From Chloroflexota bacterium (lineage in GTDB: Bacteria > Chloroflexota > Anaerolineae > Anaerolineales > UBA11858): DNA of 32,958 nucleotides. The stretch covers positions 1 through 32,958 of the forward strand of contig JABGRQ010000112.1 in NCBI GenBank assembly GCA_018648225.1. Reading direction: 5' to 3'. The position numbers and the translations under genes are program-made. This document shows positions 13,706 to 22,457 of the stretch, piece after piece; the stretch's first letter is position 1; each line of letters opens with the position of its first letter. The notes beneath the pieces were generated by a model. It made no database searches. It saw nothing but the letters and a program-made list of their open reading frames with translations, and was not told the origin of the DNA.

Positions 13706-16449
13706 ATAGAAGAATCTCCCGAATATTGTTCGAGTAAGGGATCGTTGGCCGCCGGTTTAATGTCGGCCTGGATGAGTTGTTCCCGCAATTTTTGGATGGC
13801 TTTCTTTAGCCCGGCCATGCGCACTTCGCGCCCGCTCATCGCATTCACCATAATCTGCAATTCCGCAGTGCGGTCGCGCACACGTTCTTCGAGTTTTTCG
13901 GCGTGTTTATGCAGTTCATCGAGCAAGCGGGCGTTTTCAACCGCGATGGCGGCCTGGTTGGCAAAAGCAGATAATAAATTCAGGTCATCCTGGTTGAATG
14001 TGCGCGTTTCCGTATCATGCAGCACATGGAGAACGCCAATGATGCGTTCTTGCCAGCGCATGGGGACGCTGATGATGGCGCTAAAGGGTTGTTCGCCTTC
14101 ATAGATATTTGCGCGTTTATCCCAGATACGATAATCATCAATAATCAAGGCTTCGCCCGTCTCGGCAACAGTTCCGGCTGCGCCCTCGCCATAGGCCAGA
14201 GTAACACCGGTGTAGTCTTTGGGCGTGTTGCAACTAACGACACAGCGCATTCGTTGGTAATCTTCTTCGGCGAGATACATGCCGCCGCTGGTGCCTCTGA
14301 GCAAGTCGATCGCGCGGCGGACGATGGTCTTTAACAGGCGAGGAAGTTCGTGGGGCGCAATGATATCCAGGGTTGTGTTATAGAGCGCATCCAGTTCTTC
14401 GGCGCGTCTGTGCAGCGTTTGTTCTGCGGTTGCTTGTTGGGAAATATCACGCAAAGCGCTGACGCGCACGTTGCGGCCGCGATATTCCATCATGCGGGCA
14501 CGCACCTCGCAGGTGAAGGTGCTGCCATTTTTACGCAATGCGGTGATGCGGTAGGGGGTTTGATTGCCGGTGCGCACATTGTGGATGACAAGTTCCCGAT
14601 CTTCAGGACTCACCCAGTCGATAATTTTTTTGCCGAGTGCTTCCTCAACTTTGTAACCGAATAATTGCTCCGCAGCCAAATTTTGCTCCAGGCAGATGCC
14701 ATCTTCGGAGATAAAAATGGCCTCGAAGGTGGCTTCGGACAACCCGCGAAAGTGTTCTTCGCTCTCGCGCAGCGCGTCTTCCCACTCAATACGCGTATCA
14801 ATATTCCGTACGGTGCCCAATACCAAACGCTGGCCTTCAATGGTGATCGCTGCACCGCTGACTTCGGCAAAAAAAGTGCTGCCATCTTTGCGTTGTAAAC
14901 GTAATGTGCGCACGCCACTTTCGCCTTGTTGGACTTTTGGAAATAACACCATCTCATCATTTGAGGGCAAAAGATCGCTGACCTGCATGGTGAGTAATTC
15001 GGTATCGCTGTAGCCGGTCAACGCGCAAAAGGCAGGGTTGACCAGAATATACTGCCCCTCCAGGTTGGTTACACCGATTCCGTCAAGGGATTGTTCCAGC
15101 AATGCCTGGAAAAGTTGTCTATTATAAGCCAGATCGGCTTCGGCCTGTTTACGCTGGGTAATTTCCAGTTGCGTACCGGCCATCCGCAGCGGGTGGCCGT
15201 CGTGCGTGCGCTTAAAAACCCGCCCGCGGTCTAGCACCCAAATCCAGTGCCCATCCTTGTGCCGCAGGCGGATTTCACAATCATATTGCTCATTCTCCCC
15301 CGAAAAATGGGTTTCCAACCGCCGCTGGGATTCAGCCAGATCATCCGGGTGCGTCATGCGGTTCCAGGTTTCCATGTTGACCGGATTCAGTTCATCGAGC
15401 GAATAGCCGATCATGCTGGCCCATTTTTCGTTGACAATCGTTTCCCCGCTTTCAATATTCCAGTCCCACAAACCGACATCGGTGCCGCGAATAGCCAGGT
15501 CCAGGCGCTCCTGGCTTGCGCGCAATTCGCGGGTTTGCGCGTGCACCTGATTCCGCAGCCCAACACTGACGAGCAGGAACAGCAAGGCTGCGCCGCTAAT
15601 GCCAAAAGCCAGCCAGCGCGCCCAATCGGGCATTTCAAACCGGGTGATGGGCGCGCCAAACCAGGTATCAATGGCCGTGTGGTAGAACGAGTTATTGTTT
15701 GCTTTGGCGGCGGCGAGGTATTCATCGACCGTTTCGAGAATGGCAAGCTGCGCATCTTTGGTGGCCGCAAAGCGAATTTCGATCGGATTGAAAATAATCG
15801 GGGTGGGGTGCAGGCCATAGACATCCGCATTTTGCATTTCAAAAAAATGGTTGACGACTCCGGCATCCACGTCGCCACTGGCGGTCATCGCGAATACAGT
15901 GGCGTAGCTATCGGTTTCAACCCATTGCGCGGCGATATTGAAGCTGGCGAGTAAATTTTGCAACGCGCTGGCGTGAATATCATTTCGCAGAATGGCAATG
16001 CGTTTGCCTTCTAAATCGAGCACCGATTCCAGTTGATCGTCATTGCGCGTATAAACTTGTCCCCAATTATTGAGCAAGGTTTCCTGATTGAATGTGAAGC
16101 GCTGGGTGCGTTCTGCCGTATATGCAATTGCCCCCAAAAGATCAATTTCGCCTGCTTCAAGCATTGCCAGACACTCATCCCAGATGCAGGGTACATAAGT
16201 GAGTTGCCAGCCTTCCTGGTGGGCGATAGTTTCCAGGATGTCGATGACCAGCCCCTCGGGGATGCCGTCCTCCGAGAAAGATTGTAAAGGAGGGTTGGCA
16301 TACACACCTACACGCAGGTGGGTAGCCGCCAACGATGGGGATACCACCCCCAGAGAGGCCAGCAGCCAAACGACAACCCACAAAAGAGAGTTTTTTCTGT
16401 GGGGGTGCAGATACATCAGATCAGGACGGCAAGATTTTTCCCGTTTCAT
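13702..16449 (-). CDS. Solute-binding-domain PAS/GAF membrane sensor, no output domain
   Basis: This 915-residue protein has an N-terminal signal or membrane segment (about 22-41). A periplasmic-type family 3 solute-binding domain follows (about 44-265: LRVGVYANPPLQSF, AYTAERTQRFTF), then one TM (about 272-295), three PAS domains (about 315-435, 440-560, 565-685), and a GAF domain (about 695-850). The tail is DRTAELQIMVNAMSGREVRMAGLK...KPAANDPL. The layout resembles BvgS-type kinases with the kinase removed. The extracellular domain suggests an amino-acid-like or other small ligand. No clear ribosome site precedes ATG 16449; ATG at codon 12 is an alternative. Confidence 0.85.
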   Translation of the reverse strand: MKREKSCRPDLMYLHPHRKNSLLWVVVWLLASLGVVSPSLAATHLRVGVYANPPLQSFSEDGIPEGLVIDILETIAHQEGWQLTYVPCIWDECLAMLEAGEIDLLGAIAYTAERTQRFTFNQETLLNNWGQVYTRNDDQLESVLDLEGKRIAILRNDIHASALQNLLASFNIAAQWVETDSYATVFAMTASGDVDAGVVNHFFEMQNADVYGLHPTPIIFNPIEIRFAATKDAQLAILETVDEYLAAAKANNNSFYHTAIDTWFGAPITRFEMPDWARWLAFGISGAALLFLLVSVGLRNQVHAQTRELRASQERLDLAIRGTDVGLWDWNIESGETIVNEKWASMIGYSLDELNPVNMETWNRMTHPDDLAESQRRLETHFSGENEQYDCEIRLRHKDGHWIWVLDRGRVFKRTHDGHPLRMAGTQLEITQRKQAEADLAYNRQLFQALLEQSLDGIGVTNLEGQYILVNPAFCALTGYSDTELLTMQVSDLLPSNDEMVLFPKVQQGESGVRTLRLQRKDGSTFFAEVSGAAITIEGQRLVLGTVRNIDTRIEWEDALRESEEHFRGLSEATFEAIFISEDGICLEQNLAAEQLFGYKVEEALGKKIIDWVSPEDRELVIHNVRTGNQTPYRITALRKNGSTFTCEVRARMMEYRGRNVRVSALRDISQQATAEQTLHRRAEELDALYNTTLDIIAPHELPRLLKTIVRRAIDLLRGTSGGMYLAEEDYQRMRCVVSCNTPKDYTGVTLAYGEGAAGTVAETGEALIIDDYRIWDKRANIYEGEQPFSAIISVPMRWQERIIGVLHVLHDTETRTFNQDDLNLLSAFANQAAIAVENARLLDELHKHAEKLEERVRDRTAELQIMVNAMSGREVRMAGLKKAIQKLREQLIQADIKPAANDPLLEQYSGDSSI

Positions 16450-16472
16450 ACTTTTGATCTTTTGGCGCTTTG

Positions 16473-16533
16473 GGAACTATCGCGGTAGTTCCTCAAGACC
16501 CTCTTTTCGGTATATTTTTCATCGTTTTGCGTA
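16473..16533 (-). repeat. Relic sharing the flank of palindromic copy 2
   Basis: Bases 16504-16532 match 11370-11399 almost exactly (TTTTCGGTATATTTTT, then ATCGTTTTGCGT), with one base deleted and one changed. The long palindromic core is absent. Instead a 20-bp near-palindrome (GGAACTATCGCGGTAGTTCC, 16473-16492) lies beside it. It occupies the gap between the small anchored protein and the solute-binding sensor. Confidence 0.6.
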
Positions 16534-16545
16534 GGTACTATTAAT

Positions 16546-16983
16546 CTACTCCTGGGGTTCCAGCGTCGATATGTACTGCACCTGCCCCAGCAGCGTATTT
16601 TCACCGCTGCGAATTTGCGCCGGAACTTCGAATCCGCTGCCCTGATGGGCAATCGCAATCGTTTGCTGTCCGGCGGGCACGCCCTCCAGGCTGAAGGTGC
16701 CATCTTCCAGCGCCTGCCCGCTGATATTTGTGCCCAGTACATAGATTTGTGCGGCGACAGGTTTGCCCTTTTCGTCGGCCACGCTGCCACTGATGCTGCC
16801 CGTGCCCGACATGACGGCTGCTGTGCTGCTTTGCAAAAATGACATTGCACCCCATCCCGCGCCAATGACCAGAATAGCGATAACTAACACCCAACGAAAA
16901 TTGCGCTGTTTTTTATGATCCGGGAGTTTGTCGGGCATTCCATCCTTGAATTGATCCAGTGAGGGCGATCGTTCGAGAGACAT
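16546..16983 (-). CDS. Single-TM protein with CarboxypepD-regulatory-like beta-sandwich
   Basis: This 145-residue protein has a short hydrophilic N-terminus, one membrane helix (about 29-50: FRWVLVIAILVIGAGWGAM), and an extracytoplasmic domain (about 62-135). That domain reads ISGSVADEKGKPVAAQIYVLGTN...DGTFSLEGVPAGQQTIAIAH, the pattern of carboxypeptidase-regulatory-like/transthyretin-type folds. Such domains usually mediate adhesion or structural contacts. Start ATG 16983 has AGGAG 7 bases upstream; upstream in-frame codons belong to the preceding gene's region. It lies 10 bases after the pilin-fusion gene, so the two form one operon. Confidence 0.75.
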   Translation of the reverse strand: MSLERSPSLDQFKDGMPDKLPDHKKQRNFRWVLVIAILVIGAGWGAMSFLQSSTAAVMSGTGSISGSVADEKGKPVAAQIYVLGTNISGQALEDGTFSLEGVPAGQQTIAIAHQGSGFEVPAQIRSGENTLLGQVQYISTLEPQE

Positions 16984-16993
16984 AGCATTGCTC

Positions 16994-17686
16994 CTAAGGA
17001 TTTGTAATTGTAATATCGTCAAAAGTGGCTCGCGTGCCATCCCAGGTGCGCAGGCCAACCGTGCCTTCTGTGTAGGTGCTGTCGGATGCCGATAATACTT
17101 CATCGCCATCGACATACGCTGTAAACGTATCGCCTTCAACCTTGATTTGCACCTGATGATCTTCGCCGTGCCAGTCGTAGCCCGGCGCTTTAACGCGGGC
17201 AAATGGGCCTAGCTCATGACCATCAACCCATTTACGGAAGAGGAACGAACCGCCGTCATAACCGGGATCATATTGGAAGATATAGCCTTCGGGTTTATTC
17301 AGGTTTTGCGCCCGGAACCATACCCCATAGCCATTGCCCTGCGTTAGATTCGCTTTGTCGATAGAAAGCGTATAATCATCGCCGGTGAAATCTTTGGCGA
17401 AAATTGCGCTGTATTTTTCCCCAAAGAGGGAGCCGTCTGAAATGCTGAATTTCCCCCAGGGAACATACCAATTATCCAAATTTTCGAAGCTGTCTGAAAA
17501 AAGCGCGCCCGAACAGGTCGAGCCGCCAGTCCCGCCGACGCCGATAACAACATCGCAATAGAGGTCTTGCAGACTGGTTCCTGTGGCTGATAGGGCTGCC
17601 ATAGCGGCAACGCCCACCAGAACAATGATCAGGGCCACTTCCACCAATCCCTGACCAACTTCATGCGGTTTCGTTTTTTGTCGCAT
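16994..17686 (-). CDS. Flp/TadE-type pilin N-terminus fused to a LamG-like domain
   Basis: This 230-residue protein begins MRQKTKPHEVG, then QGLVEVALIIVLVGVAAMAAL, a class IVb prepilin signature: cleavage after Gly, Glu at +5, then the hydrophobic assembly helix. After a Gly/Ser/Thr linker, residues about 62-230 form a beta-rich domain (FSDSFENLDNWYVPWG...GYGVWFRAQN...IKVEGDTFTAYVDGDEVLSASD...GTVGLRTW). This resembles concanavalin/LamG-type glycan-binding folds. Flp pilins are normally 50-70 residues, so the fusion is unusual. ATG 17686 has AAGGAG 7 bases upstream; GTG 17692 is too close. A surface or pseudopilus adhesin role is inferred. Confidence 0.8.
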   Translation of the reverse strand: MRQKTKPHEVGQGLVEVALIIVLVGVAAMAALSATGTSLQDLYCDVVIGVGGTGGSTCSGALFSDSFENLDNWYVPWGKFSISDGSLFGEKYSAIFAKDFTGDDYTLSIDKANLTQGNGYGVWFRAQNLNKPEGYIFQYDPGYDGGSFLFRKWVDGHELGPFARVKAPGYDWHGEDHQVQIKVEGDTFTAYVDGDEVLSASDSTYTEGTVGLRTWDGTRATFDDITITNP

Positions 17687-17749
17687 ACCCACACTCCTTA
17701 TATTGGGTTTTGGTAGTGCATTGGCAATAAGTGATGCATCCCATATTTT

Positions 17750-17853
17750 GTCACTGCGAGTGTTTTTTTGCGAAGCAGTCTTCCAAATTGGGGAGATTGC
17801 TCACCTGCACTGCATTCCGGCGCAAGTGTCACCCCTTTGGGGTTCGCAATGAC
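17750..17853 (+). repeat. REP-like inverted-repeat element (GTCAYTGCG type)
   Basis: The element begins GTCACTGCGAG and ends CGCAATGAC, inverted ends with one mismatch. Inside are GCGAAGCAGTCTTCC and GGAGATTGC, which match by recollection a repeat found between genes in many bacterial phyla. The 418-base gap 17687-18104 contains this element, AT-rich sequence and a promoter; I see no gene in it. Confidence 0.65.
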
Positions 17854-18049
17854 ACGTCATTAAAGGACTTTCCGGAGTCTGCTTAGCCATCACCGAAGGC
17901 AAAATTACAGTGTCTTTGCAACGCAATAATATTCTGGCCTGTTCAGGTTTTTCTCTCAATGTGCGGTGAAAATTGTATACTACAAGAATAACATAAATTG
18001 GACAGATTGTTCAATTCAACCCTTGATTCGGCATCTTTGCAATAACCCG

Positions 18050-18058
18050 TGCTATAAT
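18050..18058 (+). promoter_or_regulatory. Extended -10 promoter for the acyl-CoA dehydrogenase
   Basis: TGCTATAAT is a perfect extended -10 with consensus TATAAT, 46 bases before ATG 18105. No well-placed -35 is visible, which is common for extended -10 promoters. Confidence 0.65.
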
Positions 18059-18104
18059 TTTTTGCATCCCACCTATGCATTATACGAATTTGGAGGACAT
18101 CCCC

Positions 18105-19277
18105 ATGACCTTTGCTGGCCCCAATTTTTCACTCTCTGACGAACATGAGATGATTCGTGCCGCGGCGCGTGATTTTGCCCAAAAAGAGATTGCCCCGATC
18201 GCGGCCGAATTTGATGAAAGCGGCGATTTTCCGCTGGAGACAATCCAAAAAATGGGCGCGATGGGCTTTATGGGCATCGAAATCCCTGAAGAATACGGCG
18301 GCGCGGGGATGGATACGCTGGCCTATGTTTTGGCTCTGGAAGAAATCTGCAAAGTCGATGCTTCGCATGGCACGATTATGTCGGTGAATAACTCGTTGTT
18401 CAACTACGGCATCTATAAATTTGGCACTGAAGCGCAAAAAGAGCAATTTCTCGCCCCGGTAGCTGCGGGCGAAAAAATTGGCGCCTACTCGCTTACCGAA
18501 CCGATGTCGGGTTCGGATGCCGCCACCATGCGCAGCCGCGCCGTGCGTGACGGCGACGCGTATATTATCAACGGGCGCAAATCATGGGTCACCAGCGGCC
18601 CGGTGGCCGATTTTCTTGTGCTGTTCACGATGACCGCCCCAGAGCAAGGGCACCGCGGCATTACGGCTTTTCTGATTGATGCCAGCCAGCCCGGATATTC
18701 GCGTGGTAAAAAAGAACCCAAGCTGGGCATCCGCGCTTCATCAACCAGCGAGATATTATTTGAAGATTATCGCTGCCCGATTGAGCACCGTCTCGGCGAA
18801 GAGGGTCAGGGCTTCAAAATTGCCATGACTGTGCTGGATGCCGGACGAATCGGGATTGCCTCGCAAGGATTGGGGATTGCCGAAGCTTCCTATGAGGCCA
18901 GTCTCGACTATGTGCGCGAGCGTGAGGCCTTTGGTCAGAAGATCGGCGAATTTCAAGGAATTTCGTTCAAACTGGCCGATATGAAAACCCGCATCGAGGC
19001 CTCACGTCTGCTTGTTTATCAGGCCGCGCTTGCCAAACAGAATAGCAAAGCAACCGGCGGACGCTACACCCTCGAAGCGGCGATGGCGAAACTCTTCGCG
19101 GCTGAAACGGCCATGTTCTGCGCTCATGCCGCGGTGCAAATTCATGGCGGGATGGGCTACTCCAAAGAATACCCCGTAGAACGCTATTTCCGCGACGCCA
19201 AGATCACCGAAATCTACGAGGGCACCAGCGAAATTCAGCGCCTGGTGATCGCGCGCATGGAAACCGGCTTGCGTTAG
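18105..19277 (+). CDS. Acyl-CoA dehydrogenase
   Basis: This 390-residue FAD enzyme is full length. The N-terminal helical domain (about 1-120) includes FAQKEIAPIAAEFDE and GIEIPEEYGGAG. A middle beta domain has AYSLTEPMSGSDAATMRSRA and KSWVTSGPVADF. The C-terminal helical domain includes IQIHGGMGYSKEYPVERYFRDAKI-type sequence (VQ at its start here) and the catalytic-base motif EIYEGTSEIQ, with E372. It introduces the alpha-beta double bond in acyl-CoA; the form resembles short/branched-chain or butyryl-CoA dehydrogenases, but chain length is not provable. ATG 18105 has GGAGG 8 bases upstream. It appears monocistronic. Confidence 0.94.
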   Translation: MTFAGPNFSLSDEHEMIRAAARDFAQKEIAPIAAEFDESGDFPLETIQKMGAMGFMGIEIPEEYGGAGMDTLAYVLALEEICKVDASHGTIMSVNNSLFNYGIYKFGTEAQKEQFLAPVAAGEKIGAYSLTEPMSGSDAATMRSRAVRDGDAYIINGRKSWVTSGPVADFLVLFTMTAPEQGHRGITAFLIDASQPGYSRGKKEPKLGIRASSTSEILFEDYRCPIEHRLGEEGQGFKIAMTVLDAGRIGIASQGLGIAEASYEASLDYVREREAFGQKIGEFQGISFKLADMKTRIEASRLLVYQAALAKQNSKATGGRYTLEAAMAKLFAAETAMFCAHAAVQIHGGMGYSKEYPVERYFRDAKITEIYEGTSEIQRLVIARMETGLR

Positions 19278-19481
19278 TCAAAAGCCACTTTCTAAGGCAC
19301 AGCCGAAGCATCCAGCGAAGCGCCTGCGCTGTGCTAGACCCTTCGCTATCGCTCACATCGTCCCGATGTCCTTCGGGAGGGTGACAAACAATATTTCTGC
19401 ACACTTTCGCCCGACGAGTTAAAAACTGCGCGGCTTTATGTTGAAATCTCTCCCATTATGTCTCTGATGTGAATACTGTTT
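19278..19481. other. Intergenic spacer without a gene
   Basis: No coding region is supported here. It contains a 7-bp inverted repeat (GCACAGC 19297-19303 with GCTGTGC 19328-19334) and a second one around CCCGATGTCCTTCGGG (about 19363-19378). No terminator T-run and no convincing promoter are seen. Confidence 0.5.
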
Positions 19482-22382
19482 ATGGAAAATTTATCTCTCT
19501 CGATGCTCTTACTACCCCTCGCCACGCTCTCCATCGTCTGGATGGGGATGTTGGCGGGCCGCCTGCGAGGCTGGCGCGCCCCCGATGAACAGGATCAGCC
19601 CGGAGCAAGTCCCGAACAACCTGCCCCATCGGTGTGGTATCAACGCCTCTGGAGCCAATCCTGGAGCCGCTGGCTGGCGCTGATCGGGCTTGCCGGAATT
19701 CTCTATTTTATCTTTTTCGCACCGCCGCGCATCGGCGGCAGCGTCCACATTACCCCAAATCAATCGGGGCGGCCGTTTTATAACTTCCATTGGCAGCAAG
19801 AATATATCAGCAAAAATCCCGATCAGATTGGCCTGGCGATTTCGCTGGGCGGCAGTTTGTTGAGCTTGCTGGCGCTCACCAGCGGCCTGTGGCAGCGGCG
19901 GCGCGAAACCGTGCAGGCCGCCTTGCTGCTGGCCGGGCTGACGCTGGCCGCGCTGGGCCAGTGGCTGCTGGGGATCGATATGCTGCCGGTGGGGGCGGTC
20001 TATTATGGTTTGGCCGCGCTGGCGCTGATCCATTGGCTGATTTCAGCGCGCCAACGCCTGCGCGTCGACCTGAGCGAGCGCCCGGCGTGGCTGCCCGCAA
20101 ATGAAATTTGGCTGCTGGTGGCATTGGTGGCGCTGGCTGCTTTTGCGCGTTTTTACGTTCTGCGCTCAATACCCTACGGTGTGGAGGGGGACGAATCGAA
20201 GTGGATATTTGAAGTTGTCGAGTTGATGATCGATGGCGAAGCTGAATCGAGCGGGGAATACCATCGCGATGCCCTGCCGGGCAGTTTTTATATGCAAGCC
20301 CCGTTCCAACGCGCCGCGGTGGGTATTTTCTCGGCGCGTGTAGCGGTAGTGCTGTATAGTATTCTGGGCACGCTGGCCTTCTACTGGCTGCTACGGCAGA
20401 TCGCTCCGCTGCCACTGGCCGCGCTGGGTACGTTTTTTCTAAGCATTTCGGTGATGGATATTAGCGCCAGTCGTCTGGCGAATGTCGAGAGCCATGTCAA
20501 ACTCTGGCCGATTCTGGCGCTGGCCTTACTGGCGTTGGCCTTGCAGCGCGGCCGCTGGCAATTATTTGCCCTCAGCGGTCTGGCGCTGGCAGCTGGTTTG
20601 CTGACGTATGATACCGTGTTGCCGGTGTTCGGCGTGATGCTGTTGGCGTTGGTGATCGAATTCTTCGCCGGGCGTGTGGCGCTGAAAAAAGCGTTGCAAA
20701 ACCTGGCCGCATTTTTGTTGCCGCCGCTGCTCACGCTGCCGTTACTGTTACCCTATTTCAACAGTCGTCTGAGATATTATCAAATTGAAGAAAAAGGCTG
20801 GAACGAAGGCTGGTGGCCGACTTTATGGGAAAATCTCGGCCAGGTGGTGCAAAGCTGGTTTGTTGATACGCGCTTTGATTTCATCTACAACCGCCAGGGG
20901 CCAATCCTCAACGCAGTGCTGCTGCCGCTTTTCTTCGTGGGGATCATTTTCGCCTTCGGCACGCTGCGCCAGCGTGTTTCACGGTGGGCTTTGTTGTGGA
21001 TGATTTTACTGCTGATTCCGGTACCGGTGCTGACAGCTTCGCCCTTTGGGCGGGTTTACTATCCGGGATTGCCTGCCGTCTACGCATTGATTGCGTTGGG
21101 GGGATACGTTCTGGTCCGCGAGCTGGCGCGCCTGCTCAAGCCGAATCTCAGCCCCCTGGGCCTGATTCTCGTCATCGCCTTTTTGGGCTGGTTGCCGTTT
21201 TATAATGCCTATCTCTACTTCAATGGGGTTGGCGATCCTGCTGACAGGCAGATCCGCCGCGAAATTGGCGAGTTTGCCCTCGATGCCGCACAGGATGGCG
21301 CGCATCTTTATTTGCCCTACTGGCCGATCGCCAATGATCCGCTTTTCATCGAATGGCAGATCGCCGAATTGTATCTGCATCAGGAATTGGCTGCCGATGA
21401 AATCGCCGCCGCTTACGAGCAAGTTCCGCTGGATGATTTTTTGCCCCGTCTCGCAGCCGATGCCGCCGCCTGGCCCGCGGTGGATATTCTCATTGATACG
21501 CAAACTTCCACCCAGCGTGACGCCTGGGATGCCATGCGCGCCACGCTCTTGAACTGCTATCCCGGCGGTGTTCTCACTAAAGGGCATCTTTTCGAGCGTT
21601 ACCATCTTGAAGTCGCGCAACTTGTCAGCCCGGCCTGCACCCCTGTGCGTTTGCAACTCGCCCAGGGCATTGAAGCCGAAGATGCCGATCCCAGCGCCCT
21701 GCCCTGGAATCTCAGCAACGGGAGCGTGGATTCATTGCGCGTTGTCTGTGAGCAAGAACCCCAAAACCTGCTCTGGGTTGAAGGCGAAGATATGACCCTC
21801 GGCCCCGGCTGGGCGCGTGATGTGGCCTTTGTCGAAGGCTGGCAGGGCAGCGGTTATCTGGTCGATAACTATGGCAGCCAGGCGGCTACGTATCACACCG
21901 AATTCGCCGCGGGCGAAGCGGTGTATGTGTGGGTGCGCTCCTATAAGCGCGTCGCCGATAATGCCCCGGCGCAAATGTCGCTGGATTCGCAGCAATTAAT
22001 ATTTGCCGATAGCGCGCAAACGGCGCTCAACAAGTGGGTTTGGGAGCGTCTTGGCCCCTATGAAACCTCCAGCGAGATGCAAGATTGGCGCATTGAACGC
22101 CCTTACGATGCACCGCCCCCCGAATTTATTGCCCTGTTTATTGATAATGTGGTCTTTACCAGCGACTCCAATTTTTCGCCTCTGGGTGAGAGCGGGCGCA
22201 GTGTTGTGCATGATGCCATCTACGAATTTGAAACCGCTGCATCTGAAGGCTATTTGCAGATCAATCTCCCGGCAGGGCGTTACTTCTGCCGCGTGGGGCT
22301 TGATGGTGGAGCGCAATTCACCAATGCCTACGGCAACCCCGAAGTCTGGTCGAATAGTGTTGAATTGAATCTGGAACCGTGA
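19482..22382 (+). CDS. PMT/ArnT-like membrane glycosyltransferase with CBM-like C-terminal domain
   Basis: This 966-residue protein has about 12-14 hydrophobic segments spread over residues 1-580. The family hallmark is an acidic motif in an early loop, GVEGDESKWIFEV (about residues 235-247), resembling the Asp/Glu catalytic region of polyprenyl-phosphate-dependent GT-C enzymes. These transfer a sugar from a lipid carrier to a surface acceptor. The last 380 residues are soluble and include VEGEDMTLGPGW...GSGYLVDNYG...YVWVRSYKR, which looks like a carbohydrate-binding (CBM6/malectin-like) sandwich. ATG 19482 lacks a clear ribosome site; ATG 19503 is an alternative. A lipoprotein and a small membrane protein follow. 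Confidence 0.75.
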   Translation: MENLSLSMLLLPLATLSIVWMGMLAGRLRGWRAPDEQDQPGASPEQPAPSVWYQRLWSQSWSRWLALIGLAGILYFIFFAPPRIGGSVHITPNQSGRPFYNFHWQQEYISKNPDQIGLAISLGGSLLSLLALTSGLWQRRRETVQAALLLAGLTLAALGQWLLGIDMLPVGAVYYGLAALALIHWLISARQRLRVDLSERPAWLPANEIWLLVALVALAAFARFYVLRSIPYGVEGDESKWIFEVVELMIDGEAESSGEYHRDALPGSFYMQAPFQRAAVGIFSARVAVVLYSILGTLAFYWLLRQIAPLPLAALGTFFLSISVMDISASRLANVESHVKLWPILALALLALALQRGRWQLFALSGLALAAGLLTYDTVLPVFGVMLLALVIEFFAGRVALKKALQNLAAFLLPPLLTLPLLLPYFNSRLRYYQIEEKGWNEGWWPTLWENLGQVVQSWFVDTRFDFIYNRQGPILNAVLLPLFFVGIIFAFGTLRQRVSRWALLWMILLLIPVPVLTASPFGRVYYPGLPAVYALIALGGYVLVRELARLLKPNLSPLGLILVIAFLGWLPFYNAYLYFNGVGDPADRQIRREIGEFALDAAQDGAHLYLPYWPIANDPLFIEWQIAELYLHQELAADEIAAAYEQVPLDDFLPRLAADAAAWPAVDILIDTQTSTQRDAWDAMRATLLNCYPGGVLTKGHLFERYHLEVAQLVSPACTPVRLQLAQGIEAEDADPSALPWNLSNGSVDSLRVVCEQEPQNLLWVEGEDMTLGPGWARDVAFVEGWQGSGYLVDNYGSQAATYHTEFAAGEAVYVWVRSYKRVADNAPAQMSLDSQQLIFADSAQTALNKWVWERLGPYETSSEMQDWRIERPYDAPPPEFIALFIDNVVFTSDSNFSPLGESGRSVVHDAIYEFETAASEGYLQINLPAGRYFCRVGLDGGAQFTNAYGNPEVWSNSVELNLEP

Positions 22383-22457
22383 TGGGCAAGACATCTGGGG
22401 ACAACTCCGGCGATTCCCAAAGAGCTATTTAAAACCATCCCAAGAAAAATAGGTGTC

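Noticed and set aside
15247-15954. 235-codon plus-strand open frame opposite the solute-binding sensor
   Set aside because: The minus strand encodes well-conserved solute-binding and PAS domains here; the opposite product has no domain and no ribosome site.
13702-16449. Frameshift that removed a histidine kinase from the sensor
   Set aside because: The frame ends with a complete tail shared with the neighbouring sensor, and the next start overlaps the stop. No kinase motifs occur in the other frames downstream.
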